Origin: CAYXAA01 sp964462985
Lineage (GTDB): Bacteria > Pseudomonadota > Alphaproteobacteria > Rhizobiales > Stappiaceae
Reading direction: 5' to 3'
Assembly (NCBI GenBank): GCA_964462985.1
Contig: CAYXAA010000005.1
Location: forward strand, 62,001 to 126,000
Length of the DNA stretch: 64,000 nucleotides
Shown here: in pieces, positions 18,606 through 27,444 of the stretch
How the letters are laid out: each line of letters begins with the position of its first letter
Numbering within the stretch: the first letter of the stretch is position 1
Program-made: the position numbers and the translations under genes
The notes under the pieces: model-generated
Databases searched by the model: none
What the model saw: the letters and a program-made list of their open reading frames with translations, nothing else
What the model was told of the DNA's origin: nothing

Positions 18606-19799
18606 TCAGCCCTGCAGGGCCTTCACACCCGGCAGTTCCTTGCCTTCGAGCCACTCCAGAAAGGCGCCGCCGGCCGTTGATACATAGGAGAAGTCACTGG
18701 CAGTGCCGGCGTGGTTGAGCGCGGCCACGGTATCCCCGCCACCGGCAACCGACAGCAGACGGCCGGCCTTCGTCAGCTTTGCCGCATGGCGGGCGGCGGC
18801 GATGGTCGCCGCATCGAACGGTGAGATCTCGAAGGCGCCGAGCGGGCCATTCCACACCAGGGTGTTGGCCGCGTCGAACCGGGCGGTGATTGCCGCCACC
18901 GTCTGCGGGCCGGCGTCCAGGATCAACCCGTCCTCGGGCACAGCATCCACGGCAACCGTCGCGCTTGCAGCGCCGGCCTTGAACTCCCTTGCAACCACGA
19001 CATCAATCGGCAGAACGACCTCGCAGCCTGCGGTCTCGGCCGCTGCAAGAATGGAGCGGGCCGTATCGCCGAGTTCGTGTTCGCACAGCGACTTGCCGAC
19101 GGGCACGCCCTTGGCGGCAAGAAATGTGTTTGCCATCCCACCGCCGACGATCAGCACGTCGACCTTGCCGACAAGGTTCTGCAGAAGATCGATCTTCGTC
19201 GAGACCTTCGCTCCCCCGACCACGGCGACGACGGGCCGTTGCGGTGCCCCCAGCGCTTTGCCGAGCGCGTCCAGTTCGGCCTGCATCGCGCGGCCGGCAT
19301 AGGCCGGCAGCAACCGCGCCAGGCCTTCGGTCGAGGCATGGGCGCGGTGGGCCGCAGAAAAAGCATCATTAACGTAGAGGTCGCCGTTCTCGGCAATCGC
19401 CTGTACAAAGGCCGGATCGTTCTTCTCCTCGCCATCGTGGAACCGAGTGTTCTCCAGAAGCAGAATGGCGCCGTCGTCAAGTGCTGCCACGGCTTCTGCC
19501 GCCGGTGTACCGATGCAGTCGGTGGCGAAGGCAACGGGCCGACCGATCACCTCGGCGAGCGCCCTGGCGATCGGTCGCAGCGACATCTCGGCCACGGGTT
19601 TACCCTTGGGCCGGCCGAAATGGGCAAGCAGGATCACCTTCGCGCCCTTGTCCGAAAGCTCGGTGATGGTCGGTGCCACGGCCTTAAGCCGCGACGCGTC
19701 GGTCACACGGTCGCCGTCCATCGGCACGTTGAGATCGACTCGCACCAGCACGCGCTTGCCGTTGGCATCAATCGCATCGAGCGTGCGAAACGCTGTCAT
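18606..19799 (-). CDS. pgk: phosphoglycerate kinase
   Basis: 397 residues, full length. Transfers phosphate between 1,3-bisphosphoglycerate and ADP. It has the family signature VLVRVDLNVPMDGDRVTDAS, substrate-site HFGRPKGK, the hinge GGAKVSTKIDLLQNL, GGGMANTFLAAKG, and the nucleotide segment VWNGPLGAFEISPFD with VAGGGDTVAAL near the end. ATG at 19797-19799 follows GGAGGAC. It is the third gene of the tkt-gap-pgk run, 60 bases after gap. Confidence 0.97.
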   Translation of the reverse strand: MTAFRTLDAIDANGKRVLVRVDLNVPMDGDRVTDASRLKAVAPTITELSDKGAKVILLAHFGRPKGKPVAEMSLRPIARALAEVIGRPVAFATDCIGTPAAEAVAALDDGAILLLENTRFHDGEEKNDPAFVQAIAENGDLYVNDAFSAAHRAHASTEGLARLLPAYAGRAMQAELDALGKALGAPQRPVVAVVGGAKVSTKIDLLQNLVGKVDVLIVGGGMANTFLAAKGVPVGKSLCEHELGDTARSILAAAETAGCEVVLPIDVVVAREFKAGAASATVAVDAVPEDGLILDAGPQTVAAITARFDAANTLVWNGPLGAFEISPFDAATIAAARHAAKLTKAGRLLSVAGGGDTVAALNHAGTASDFSYVSTAGGAFLEWLEGKELPGVKALQG

Positions 19800-19821
19800 G
19801 ACTGTCCTCCAGATACGAGAA

Positions 19822-19843
19822 CGGCGCTCCAGGGGGAGCGCCG
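19822..19843 (-). other. stem-loop between gap and pgk
   Basis: Nine perfect base pairs (CGGCGCTCC with GGAGCGCCG, loop AGGG) in the 60-base gap between gap and pgk. There is no T tract, so it is more likely a processing or stability element than a terminator. Confidence 0.5.
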
Positions 19844-19859
19844 CGAATAACGAGGCCGA

Positions 19860-20867
19860 TCAGATCAGCTTGCCGAGAGCGACTGCCGTGTCGCTCATGC
19901 GGTTGGAGAAACCCCACTCGTTGTCGTACCAGGTCAGGATGCGGACCAAGGTGCCTTCCATCACCTTTGTCTGGTCAGTATGGAACACCGAGGAATGACT
20001 GTCGTGGTTGAAGTCCACCGACACGAGTTTCTCGTCGGTGTAGCCGAGGATGCCCTTGAGCGGACCGTCGGCGGCCGCCTTGATCGCTGCGTTGACCTCC
20101 TCCACGGAGGTCTCGCGCTTGGCAACGAACTTGAAGTCGACGACGGAGACGTTGGGAGTCGGCACGCGGATTGCCACGCCGTCGAGCTTTCCCTTCAGCT
20201 CCGGCAACACCAGACCAACGGCCTTGGCGGCGCCGGTGGAGGTCGGGATCATCGACATCGCTGCGGCGCGGGCGCGATAGAGATCCTTGTGCATAGTGTC
20301 GAGCGTCGGCTGGTCGCCGGTGTAGGAGTGAATTGTGGTCATGAACCCCTTGTCGATGCCAATGGCATCGTTCAGGACCTTGGCGACAGGCGACAGGCAG
20401 TTCGTTGTGCAGGAGGCGTTGGAGACGACGATGTGGTCCTTCGTCAGCTTGTCGTCGTTGACGCCGTAGACCACGGTCAGATCGGCGCCGTCGCCGGGTG
20501 CGGACACCAGGACGCGCTTGGAGCCGTTCTCCAGATGGAGCGCGGCCTTGTCGCGTGCGGTGAAGATGCCGGTGCATTCGAGGGCCACGTCGACGCCGAG
20601 GGTCCCCCAAGGCAATTCCTTCGGATCACGAAGCGCCGTGACCTTGATCGGCCCGCGGCCAACGTCGATCGTGTCACCGTCGACAGTCACCGTCGCCGGA
20701 AAGCGCCCGTGAACGGAATCGTAGCGCAGGAGGTGAGCATTGGTCTCGACCGGCCCGAGATCGTTGATGGCGACGACCTCGATGTCGGTGCGATCCGATT
20801 CCACGATCGCGCGCAGCACATTGCGACCGATACGCCCGAACCCGTTGATTGCAACCCTAACGGCCAT
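19860..20867 (-). CDS. gap: glyceraldehyde-3-phosphate dehydrogenase, type I
   Basis: 335 residues, NAD(P)-dependent, glycolytic and Calvin-cycle enzyme. Cofactor motif INGFGRIGRNVLRAI starts the protein; the active site is SNASCTTNCLSPVAKV with the catalytic cysteine near residue 156; the end motif is WYDNEWGFSNRMSD. ATG at 20865-20867 is chosen over an upstream in-frame ATG because MAVRVAINGFG is the family start. A small hairpin (20886-20902, TGGCGC and complement) lies in the leader. It is co-directional with tkt, 129 bases apart. Confidence 0.96.
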   Translation of the reverse strand: MAVRVAINGFGRIGRNVLRAIVESDRTDIEVVAINDLGPVETNAHLLRYDSVHGRFPATVTVDGDTIDVGRGPIKVTALRDPKELPWGTLGVDVALECTGIFTARDKAALHLENGSKRVLVSAPGDGADLTVVYGVNDDKLTKDHIVVSNASCTTNCLSPVAKVLNDAIGIDKGFMTTIHSYTGDQPTLDTMHKDLYRARAAAMSMIPTSTGAAKAVGLVLPELKGKLDGVAIRVPTPNVSVVDFKFVAKRETSVEEVNAAIKAAADGPLKGILGYTDEKLVSVDFNHDSHSSVFHTDQTKVMEGTLVRILTWYDNEWGFSNRMSDTAVALGKLI

Positions 20868-20996
20868 GCTCCACTCCCTGATTTTTGGCGCGTGATGCGC
20901 CATCCGTTGCGCTCCCGCGGCATGGCTGCCGCTGGTCCGATCGCTACTCTAGACTTCTGTCGAAGACGTGGCTCGCTGCGGAGGCGCGACGAAATA

Positions 20997-22997
20997 TCAC
21001 GCGTCCGAAAGTCCTGCGAGCCGGGCCTTCGCCGTGGCAACAACCGCGTCGGCGGTGATGCCGAAGTGCTCGTAAAGCAGTTTGTAGGGACCGCTGGCAC
21101 CGAATCCAGTCATGCCGATAAAGGCGCCGTCGGTTCCGATGAAGCGATCCCAGCCCATGCGAATGCCGGCCTCGATCGCGATCTTTACGGGGCTCGAGCC
21201 GATAATGGCGGCCTGATAGTCGTCGGACTGGGCGGCGAACAGCTCGAAGCAGGGCACGGAGACGACGCGGACGGCGACCCCGTCGGCGATCAGCCGCTCG
21301 CGCGCTTCCAGCGCAAGCGATACCTCAGACCCCGAGGCGTACAGCGTTACTGTCGGATCGTCGGCACTGTCCGCTAGGACATAGGCGCCGAGCGCGCAAA
21401 GGTTTTCGTCTTCGAAACGATTGCGTACTGCCGGCAGATCCTGCCGGGTCAGCGCGAGCACGCTTGGCGTCTCGGCCGCCTTCAGGGCCAGATCCCAGCA
21501 TTCCAGTGTCTCGGTGACGTCGGCCGGACGGAAGAAGTAGAGGTTCGGAATCGCCCGCAGCGCAGCGTAGTGCTCGACCGGCTGATGGGTCGGGCCATCC
21601 TCGCCCAGGCCGATCGAATCGTGCGTCATGACGTGAATGACGCGCTGGCGCATCAGAGCGGCCAGGCGCATTGCCGGTCGGGCATAGTCGGAGAACACCA
21701 GGAAGGTTCCGGAATAGGGGATGACGCCGCCGTGCAGCGCCATGCCGTTCATGGCGGCCGCCATGCCGTGCTCGCGGACACCCCAATGGATGTAGCGGCC
21801 GGAGAAGTCGTCCGGGGTTACCGGTGCCGTCTGTGCCGTCTTGGTGTTGTTGGAGCCGCTGAGGTCGGCCGAGCCGCCGATTGTCTCGGGCACGACCTGG
21901 TTGATGGTGCCGAGCACGAGCTCGGAGGCCTTGCGGGTGGCGAGCGTCGGTTTGTCCTCGGCGAGCTTCTTCTTCAGAGCTTCCATCGCCGCCGCATAGA
22001 CCGCCGGCAGGTCGCCGCGCTGCCGGCGTTCGAACTCCCCGCGGACCTCCGGATCGGCTTCTGCGAGCCGCTTTTCCCACTCTTTTCGAGCCTGGCCCGA
22101 CTTCAATCCGGCAATGCGCCAGGCATCAAGCACATCGCTCGGCACCTCAAACGGTTCATGGCTCCAACCGAGTGCCTTGCGCGCAGCCGCTAGTTCCTCG
22201 GCGCCGAGCGGTGACCCATGCACCTTTTCCGAACCGGCCTTGTTCGGCGCCCCGTAGCCGATCGTCGTCTTGGCTGCGATCAGCGTGGGTTTCGAGGCGG
22301 TCTGGGCCGCCTTCAGCGCGGTGGCGATCGCCGCCGGGTCGTGACCGTCGATCGCAATCGTTTCCCAACCGCAGGCTTCGAAGCGCTCGATCTGGTCGGT
22401 CGAATCGGCGATCGACACCTTGCCGTCGATCGAGATGCCGTTGTCGTCCCAGATGACGATCAGCTTGGACAGCTTGAGATGCCCTGCGAGCGAGATCGCT
22501 TCTTGGCTGATGCCCTCCATCAGGCAGCCGTCGCCTGCGAGCACATAGGTATGATGGTTGACGAGATCCTCGCCAAATTTCGCGGCGAGAAGGCGCTCGG
22601 TTATCGCCATGCCCACGGCGTTGGCGAGGCCCTGTCCGAGCGGGCCGGTCGTCGTCTCGATGCCGGCGCCGTGGCCGTATTCCGGATGGCCTGCCGTCAG
22701 GGCACCGACCTGGCGGAAGTTCTTGATCTGGTCGAGGGTGAAATCTTCCGACCCGAGCAGGTAGTGAACCGCGTAGAGCAGCATCGAGCCATGGCCCGCC
22801 GACAGAACGAAGCGGTCGCGGTCGGGCCAGCGCGGCTGAGTCGGGTCGTATTTCAGAATCTGGGTGAACAGAACCGTCGCGATGTCGGCGGCGCCCATCG
22901 GAAGTCCGGGGTGGCCGGACTTGGCCTTTTCGACCGCGTCGGCAGCCAGGAAGCGGATCGCATTGGCCATTCGGTGGTGTTTGGCGAGGTCGGTCAT
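20997..22997 (-). CDS. tkt: transketolase
   Basis: 666 residues, thiamine-diphosphate enzyme of the pentose phosphate and Calvin pathways. Motifs: KSGHPGLPMGAADI near residue 28, the thiamine-diphosphate motif GDGCLMEGISQEA near 156, WGVREHGMAAAMNG near 407, and the dimer-interface HDSIGLGEDGPTHQP near 465. ATG at 22995-22997 begins MTDLAKHHRMANAIRF; the longer frame upstream is not family-like. It is the first gene of the minus-strand tkt-gap-pgk block and faces DUF4164-zapA across a 462-base divergent gap. Confidence 0.97.
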   Translation of the reverse strand: MTDLAKHHRMANAIRFLAADAVEKAKSGHPGLPMGAADIATVLFTQILKYDPTQPRWPDRDRFVLSAGHGSMLLYAVHYLLGSEDFTLDQIKNFRQVGALTAGHPEYGHGAGIETTTGPLGQGLANAVGMAITERLLAAKFGEDLVNHHTYVLAGDGCLMEGISQEAISLAGHLKLSKLIVIWDDNGISIDGKVSIADSTDQIERFEACGWETIAIDGHDPAAIATALKAAQTASKPTLIAAKTTIGYGAPNKAGSEKVHGSPLGAEELAAARKALGWSHEPFEVPSDVLDAWRIAGLKSGQARKEWEKRLAEADPEVRGEFERRQRGDLPAVYAAAMEALKKKLAEDKPTLATRKASELVLGTINQVVPETIGGSADLSGSNNTKTAQTAPVTPDDFSGRYIHWGVREHGMAAAMNGMALHGGVIPYSGTFLVFSDYARPAMRLAALMRQRVIHVMTHDSIGLGEDGPTHQPVEHYAALRAIPNLYFFRPADVTETLECWDLALKAAETPSVLALTRQDLPAVRNRFEDENLCALGAYVLADSADDPTVTLYASGSEVSLALEARERLIADGVAVRVVSVPCFELFAAQSDDYQAAIIGSSPVKIAIEAGIRMGWDRFIGTDGAFIGMTGFGASGPYKLLYEHFGITADAVVATAKARLAGLSDA

Positions 22998-23459
22998 CAC
23001 AGTCCTGTGAATGCCCCGCGAGGCGTCCGGCGGGGTGTCGGCTTGATCGATCGAACCGCCCCTGGCGTCGTAAGTGCCGCGGGGCGTCGGTTTCCGCCGC
23101 CGACCCGCGTTCGAGGGGCGGCAAAGGGCGCCAGCGGAGCGGGCGTTTTTGCCGGCCAGCCGCAAGGCGCCCGACAAATATCAGGAACCTTCGGCGAGTC
23201 AATAAATGTGGCAGGCCGGCGGTTTTGCCAGCCTGCGGCCAGCTACTGCCCTCCCACTTACCGGTGTGGATTTCAGAAAAATTGACAAGTGCCGCCCATT
23301 GACGTCGATTAAAGGCATCACGGACTTATGAGCGAACCTTAAGACATCTATCGAAAGCCGGCAGAATCGCACATTCTGGCGCACCCACCGGCGGACCGGC
23401 TGGCTCGACCGCCGGCCGCGCGAAGACGTCGGCGAGGAACTGCAATACGAGCGCTGCTA
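22998..23459. other. divergent promoter region between tkt and zapA operon
   Basis: 462 bases with no credible gene. The tkt-proximal half is GC-rich; the zapA-proximal part contains an AT-richer stretch (23265-23340) with a TTGACA box. Promoters for both directions must lie here. Confidence 0.5.
23282..23313 (+). promoter_or_regulatory. possible sigma-70 promoter for DUF4164-zapA
   Basis: TTGACA at 23282-23287 is followed after 17 bases by TCGATTAAA (23305-23313), a weak -10. The site points toward the DUF4164 gene 147 bases downstream. Confidence 0.4.
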
Positions 23460-23753
23460 ATGATCGACACGCCCGGCCAATTGCATCCACTCGAAGCCGC
23501 GCTCGAGCGCCTGTCCCAGGCGATTGGACGTCTAGAGAAGATTGTGGACCGCCGGCTTGAAAACGATGAAACGCTGGCATCGCTGCAGTCGGATCTGCAG
23601 CGGCTCGGTGAAGACCGTTCCCGGCTGGCCGAAACGCTCGACAAGGCCGAGACGCGGGCCTCGCGTCTGGAGGAGGCCAACAGGGAGGTGTCGCGACGAC
23701 TGGTCTCTGCGATGGAGTCGATCCGCACCGTGCTGGAAACCCATGGAGGCTAA
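23460..23753 (+). CDS. DUF4164 family coiled-coil protein
   Basis: A 97-residue, almost wholly helical protein (LEAALERLSQAIGRLEKIV, SRLAETLDKAETRASRLEEA) predicted to be a coiled coil. DUF4164 genes precede zapA in many Hyphomicrobiales (recalled), so a role in division is plausible but unproven. ATG at 23460; the stop is six bases before zapA, implying one operon and probably translational coupling. Confidence 0.82.
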   Translation: MIDTPGQLHPLEAALERLSQAIGRLEKIVDRRLENDETLASLQSDLQRLGEDRSRLAETLDKAETRASRLEEANREVSRRLVSAMESIRTVLETHGG

Positions 23754-23759
23754 CGGCGG

Positions 23760-24137
23760 ATGGCGCAGATCACGGTGACCATCAACGGCCGCAGCTTCCG
23801 GATGGCCTGCGACGACGGTGAGGAAGAGCGCTTGATGAGGCTGGCTCGACGGTTCGACGGCACGATCGATACGCTGAGGGGCAGTTTCGGTGAGATCGGC
23901 GATCTCAGGCTGACGGTGATGGCCGGGATCATGGTCACGGATGAACTCGCCGAAACCGAGCGAAAGATCAAGGCGCTGCAGGCCGAGGTCGAGGCTCTGC
24001 GACAGACCCGTAGCGCCGTGCTGGAGAGCGTCGAGCGCGATCAGCAGAAGGTAGTGGACGGCATCGAGAACACCGCCAAGCGAATCGAGGCCCTTGCCGA
24101 CAAGCTGGCGTCGAGCCTGCGCGCCCGCGAGGAGTGA
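23760..24137 (+). CDS. zapA: cell division protein ZapA
   Basis: 125 residues. ZapA binds FtsZ and bundles its filaments at the division site. The N-terminal domain MAQITVTINGRSFRMACDDG with EEERLMRLARRFD and the LRLTVMAGIMVTDEL segment are diagnostic; a coiled coil (TERKIKALQAEVEALRQ) follows, ending in a charged tail. It lies six bases after the DUF4164 gene. In related genomes 6S RNA follows directly; here a Lrp/EamA gene pair lies between. Confidence 0.93.
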   Translation: MAQITVTINGRSFRMACDDGEEERLMRLARRFDGTIDTLRGSFGEIGDLRLTVMAGIMVTDELAETERKIKALQAEVEALRQTRSAVLESVERDQQKVVDGIENTAKRIEALADKLASSLRAREE

Positions 24138-24167
24138 CACTCTTCGGTGCGGCGCATGGCGGGGCCG

Positions 24168-24620
24168 TCACTCGGCCGGCGCCGACGTGAGCGGCGGTGG
24201 CCGCCGGCGGATTGGTTGTGCCTTGACGATCGAGGTGCTGGTTTCCGCCTTGTCAGCGATGCGGTCGAGGATCTGGTCAAGGTCCTCGATCGTGCGCAGG
24301 ACGAGCCGGGCAACGAAGCAGTCGTCTCCCGTCACCTTGTCGCATTCGCAAAACGCCGGGATCTCCTGGATCAACGCCTGGACGATGTGCAGTTTGCCGG
24401 GGAGCGGCTTGATGCGGACGATCGCCTGAAGCTCGTAGCCGAGCGCCTTCGGGTCGATGTCGACGGTGAAGCCGCGGATGATGCCGCGCTCCTCGAGGCG
24501 GCGCAGGCGCTCCGAGACGCTCGGCGACGACAGGCCGACGTGTCGGGCCAGCGCCTTCAGCGAGATGCGGCCGTCGTCGATCAGCACCTCGACGAGCCGC
24601 CGGTCGATATCGTCCAGCAT
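24168..24620 (-). CDS. Lrp/AsnC family transcriptional regulator
   Basis: 150 residues. The N-terminal winged helix-turn-helix (LDDIDRRLVEVLIDDGRISL, ARHVGLSSPSVSERLRRLEE) is followed by the RAM/AsnC ligand domain (QAIVRIKPLPGKLHIVQALI, CDKVTGDDCFVARLVLRTIE). It ends in a proline-rich tail (PIRRRPPPLTSAPAE). Such proteins sense amino acids and often control an adjacent transporter. It is divergent from the EamA permease 133 bases away, which is the likely target. It is a paralogue of the regulator at 28416-28895. Confidence 0.92.
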   Translation of the reverse strand: MLDDIDRRLVEVLIDDGRISLKALARHVGLSSPSVSERLRRLEERGIIRGFTVDIDPKALGYELQAIVRIKPLPGKLHIVQALIQEIPAFCECDKVTGDDCFVARLVLRTIEDLDQILDRIADKAETSTSIVKAQPIRRRPPPLTSAPAE

Positions 24621-24753
24621 TTCACGATTCCGATCATTTTGGCGATTTTGCCTTGGATAATTAAGCTTGTCGACCGAAATGCCTTCCGTAGAGCATGGCG
24701 GCCGCCGCGCCCTTTCGGGATCCTATGGCCGAGTTTCATCCGAGGGTCTCGAA

Positions 24754-25647
24754 ATGGACAATACTACACGCGGCGCGGTCGAAATGACCGGCGCCATGGT
24801 GATTCTGGGCACGATCGGCTGGTTCGTGGCCAAGTCCGGCCAGCCGGTCATGGACGTCGTGTTCTGGCGGTGCTTCTTCGGCGCCGTGACGCTTCTGATC
24901 GTCTGCGCGGCCATGGGCCTGCTGCGTGGCCAACTCTCCTGGCGCATTGCCGCCTTGGCCGCGCTCGGGGGCGCGGCGATCGTGGTCAACTGGCTGCTCC
25001 TGTTTGCCGCCTATTCACGCGCCTCGATTGCGATCGCCACGGCGGTCTACAACACACAGCCCTTCATGCTGGTCGGCTTTGGCGCGCTGTTGTTTTCCGA
25101 GAGAATAACGACGACGAAACTCGCCTGGCTCGCGGTCGCCTTTCTCGGCATGGTGCTGATCGTGCAGGCGAACCCCGGGGGCGGAGCGGGCGGCGCGGAG
25201 TATCTCGTCGGGATCGTCATGGCTCTTGCCGCGGCGTTCTTCTGGGCCGTCGCGGCCGTCGTCACCAAGTGGCTCAAGGGGACCCCGCCGCATCTTATCG
25301 CGCTGATCCAGGTCGGCGTTGGCGTCGTCATGCTTGCCCCCTTCGCGTCCGCGTCGGATCTGCCGAGCGACGCCGGGGCCTGGGCGGCGCTGGCGACGAT
25401 CGGCGTCGTTCATACCGGCATCATGTATATTCTGATGTACGACGCGGTGCAGAAGCTGCCGACCTATCTGCAAGGCTCGCTGTCCTTTCTCTACCCGGGC
25501 GTTGCGATTCTGGTCGACGTCATCGCCTTCGACCATCGCCTGGGGCTCACGCAGATTCTCGGCATCGCCGCGATCCTGCTCGGCGCCGCGGGCATGATGC
25601 TCGGCTGGTCGTTGAGGAGGGGAAAGGGCGCGGCGGCCGAAGCCTAG
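24754..25647 (+). CDS. DMT superfamily (EamA) transporter
   Basis: Inner-membrane permease of 297 residues with about ten helices in two EamA repeats, starting MDNTTRGAVEMTGAMVILGT. The helices are visible as long hydrophobic runs (ALGGAAIVVNWLLLFAAYS, MALAAAFFWAVAAVVTKWL, ILGIAAILLGAAGMMLGWSL). Family members export amino acids or other metabolites; the divergent Lrp-type gene suggests an amino acid. The frame extends to a TTG at 24667, but the ATG at 24754 has GAGGG eight bases upstream and begins a normal family N terminus. Confidence 0.9.
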   Translation: MDNTTRGAVEMTGAMVILGTIGWFVAKSGQPVMDVVFWRCFFGAVTLLIVCAAMGLLRGQLSWRIAALAALGGAAIVVNWLLLFAAYSRASIAIATAVYNTQPFMLVGFGALLFSERITTTKLAWLAVAFLGMVLIVQANPGGGAGGAEYLVGIVMALAAAFFWAVAAVVTKWLKGTPPHLIALIQVGVGVVMLAPFASASDLPSDAGAWAALATIGVVHTGIMYILMYDAVQKLPTYLQGSLSFLYPGVAILVDVIAFDHRLGLTQILGIAAILLGAAGMMLGWSLRRGKGAAAEA

Positions 25648-25743
25648 GGGGCGCCACAGCGAGCGGACGGGCGCGCGGTCAACCGTATTCCGCCGCGTGC
25701 ATCCCCTCTGGCAATCACCTCGATCGAGCAGTATATGATGCGA

Positions 25744-25902
25744 GGCGTGGCTGCGCGGTGCGTCAGGAGACATTTCCCCGGGGCCTTACGCATCCCTTGG
25801 GAGCTGTACCTGCCCTTGCCCGTGGGCTTGGGCACACGGCGCCCACCTACTTTGTAGGTTTCCCGGGATTGCGACTCCGACGGCCGAGGCGGCTACGCCC
25901 CT
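25744..25902 (+). ncRNA. ssrS: 6S RNA
   Basis: The stretch CCCTTGGGAGCTGTACC (25795-25811) and CGCCCACCTACTTTGTAGG (25840-25858) followed by TTTCCCGGGATT is the conserved core of alphaproteobacterial 6S RNA as I remember it. The ends 25744-25751 (GGCGTGGC) and 25892-25899 (GCTACGCC) pair over eight positions, giving a closing stem and a length near 160, as expected. A TATGAT box at 25734-25739 is well placed for a start near 25745. The position just before 5-formyltetrahydrofolate cyclo-ligase is the classic location. 6S RNA mimics an open promoter and sequesters the housekeeping RNA polymerase in stationary phase. The exact ends are inferred. Confidence 0.82.
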
Positions 25903-26023
25903 TCCTTGCTTGATTTCGGCCCGGCGGGGTTGACGGAGCCGCTTCCGGGGTAGGATCGTCGACTCCCTGTCATTTGCCGGCCAGGCATGCGATCTGGCGG
26001 GAAATCCGAATGAGCGAGGGGAC

Positions 26024-26611
26024 GTGACCACCCAGACCGAGCCATCCGTAAACAAGGCCGCCCTGCGCGCCGAGGCTTTGTCCCGGCGCGCTGCGCTTGA
26101 TCCGACCGAGCGCATCGAAGCCTCGCTCGCCATTGCAGAGTACGCCGACGATCTACCGTTTCCGCCAGGGGCGGTGGTATCCGCCTTTCTCCCAATCCGT
26201 GACGAGATTGATCCGCGTCCGCTTATGGATCGGCTCAGGCAGGCCGGGCATCCGCTCTGCTTGCCGGCGATCGTCGAAGGTCGGCTCGTGTTTCGGGCCT
26301 TCAGCCGAGAAACGGCGCTGGTACGTGCCGGCTTCGGCACAGTCGAACCAGGACCGGAGGCTCCGGTCATTGCGCCGGAGGCGATGCTGGTTCCGCTTGC
26401 CGCCTTCGATCGCACCGGCCACCGCATCGGTTACGGTAAGGGCTACTACGACTGTGCCATTCAGGCATTGCGCCAGAGCGGATCGCCGGTTTGCGTCGGC
26501 GTAGCCTTTTCGGTCCAGGAGGTCGACGGCATACCGGCAGAGGATCATGACCAACCGCTTGCGTTCGTGCTGACAGAAAAGGGACTGTTTCCCTGCGGCG
26601 CGGAGCGCTGA
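26024..26611 (+). CDS. 5-formyltetrahydrofolate cyclo-ligase
   Basis: 195 residues. Converts 5-formyl-THF to 5,10-methenyl-THF with ATP. The family signature VPLAAFDRTGHRIGYGKGYYD lies near residues 125-145; an N-terminal basic helix (KAALRAEALSRRAAL) and FLPIRDEIDPRPLM complete the pattern. The start is GTG at 26024 after GAGCGAGGGGAC. It follows 6S RNA, as in many proteobacteria, and its stop is two bases before the next gene, so the two form an operon. Confidence 0.93.
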   Translation: MTTQTEPSVNKAALRAEALSRRAALDPTERIEASLAIAEYADDLPFPPGAVVSAFLPIRDEIDPRPLMDRLRQAGHPLCLPAIVEGRLVFRAFSRETALVRAGFGTVEPGPEAPVIAPEAMLVPLAAFDRTGHRIGYGKGYYDCAIQALRQSGSPVCVGVAFSVQEVDGIPAEDHDQPLAFVLTEKGLFPCGAER

Positions 26612-26613
26612 CG

Positions 26614-27444
26614 ATGCGGCTTCTGTTCCTAGGCGATCTTGTGGGCCGGTCCGGGCGCACGGCGGCGATCGAGGCATTGCCGGGCCTGATCGACGACAAC
26701 AACATCGACTTCGTGATCGTCAACGGCGAGAACGCGGCGAGCGGTTTCGGCATCACCGAAGATATCCTCACCAGTGTGCTCGACGCCGGCGCCGATGTCG
26801 TCACCACTGGCAATCACGTCTGGGACCAGCGGGAGACGTTGGTTTACATCGATCGCCAGGAGCGGCTGCTGAGGCCGCTGAACTTTCCGCCGGGCACGCC
26901 TGGCCGGGGTGCCCATCTCTACACGGCGCGGAACGGCGCGCGGGTGCTTGTGATCAACGTGATGGGCCGGGTGTTCATGGACGCCCTTGACGACCCGTTT
27001 GCCGCGGTTGAGTCGACGCTCGAAACCTGCCCCCTCGGCCGGGTCGCCGATGCTGTCGTGATTGACGTGCACGCCGAGGCGACCAGTGAAAAGCAGGCGA
27101 TGGGGCATTTTGTCGACGGACGGGCAAGTCTGGTCGTCGGCACGCATACTCATGTTCCGACGGCGGACCACCAGATCCTTTCGAGAGGGACCGCCTATCT
27201 GTCGGATGCGGGCATGTGCGGTGACTTTGATTCCGTGCTTGGGATGGAAAAGGAAGAGCCGCTCAACCGCTTTTTGCGGAAGGTGCCGGGGGGGCGGTTC
27301 ACCCCATCGCTCGGGGAGGCGACGGTCTGCGGCGTCGCCGTGGAGATCGACGATGGCAGCGGGCTTGCAACCGCGATCGCCCCGCTCCGGATTGGGGGAC
27401 GGCTCGCTGCGGCGTGGCCGCCATTCTGGCCGTCTCATCGATAG
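26614..27444 (+). CDS. TIGR00282-type metallophosphoesterase (YmdB family of Bacillus)
   Basis: 276 residues. Predicted phosphodiesterase acting on cyclic nucleotides such as 2',3'-cAMP. Di-metal site residues are visible in LLFLGDLVGRSGR, VNGENAASGFG, TTGNHVWDQ and IDVHAEATSEKQAMGHFVDG; VVGTHTHVPTADHQIL and MCGDFDSVLGM complete the family pattern. It starts two bases after the cyclo-ligase stop. The C terminus (IGGRLAAAWPPFWPSHR) is a little longer than usual. Confidence 0.93.
   Translation: MRLLFLGDLVGRSGRTAAIEALPGLIDDNNIDFVIVNGENAASGFGITEDILTSVLDAGADVVTTGNHVWDQRETLVYIDRQERLLRPLNFPPGTPGRGAHLYTARNGARVLVINVMGRVFMDALDDPFAAVESTLETCPLGRVADAVVIDVHAEATSEKQAMGHFVDGRASLVVGTHTHVPTADHQILSRGTAYLSDAGMCGDFDSVLGMEKEEPLNRFLRKVPGGRFTPSLGEATVCGVAVEIDDGSGLATAIAPLRIGGRLAAAWPPFWPSHR

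Noticed and set aside
19980..21377. 465-codon plus-strand open frame opposite gap and tkt
   Set aside because: It lies antisense to two strongly conserved enzymes, with Val/Asp/Gly/His-rich shadow composition and no motif.
24147..25913. 588-codon plus-strand open frame across the Lrp and EamA genes
   Set aside because: Its product is extremely Arg/Gly-rich with no domain, and it overlaps two well-supported genes and the 6S RNA. It is an open shadow frame in GC-rich DNA.
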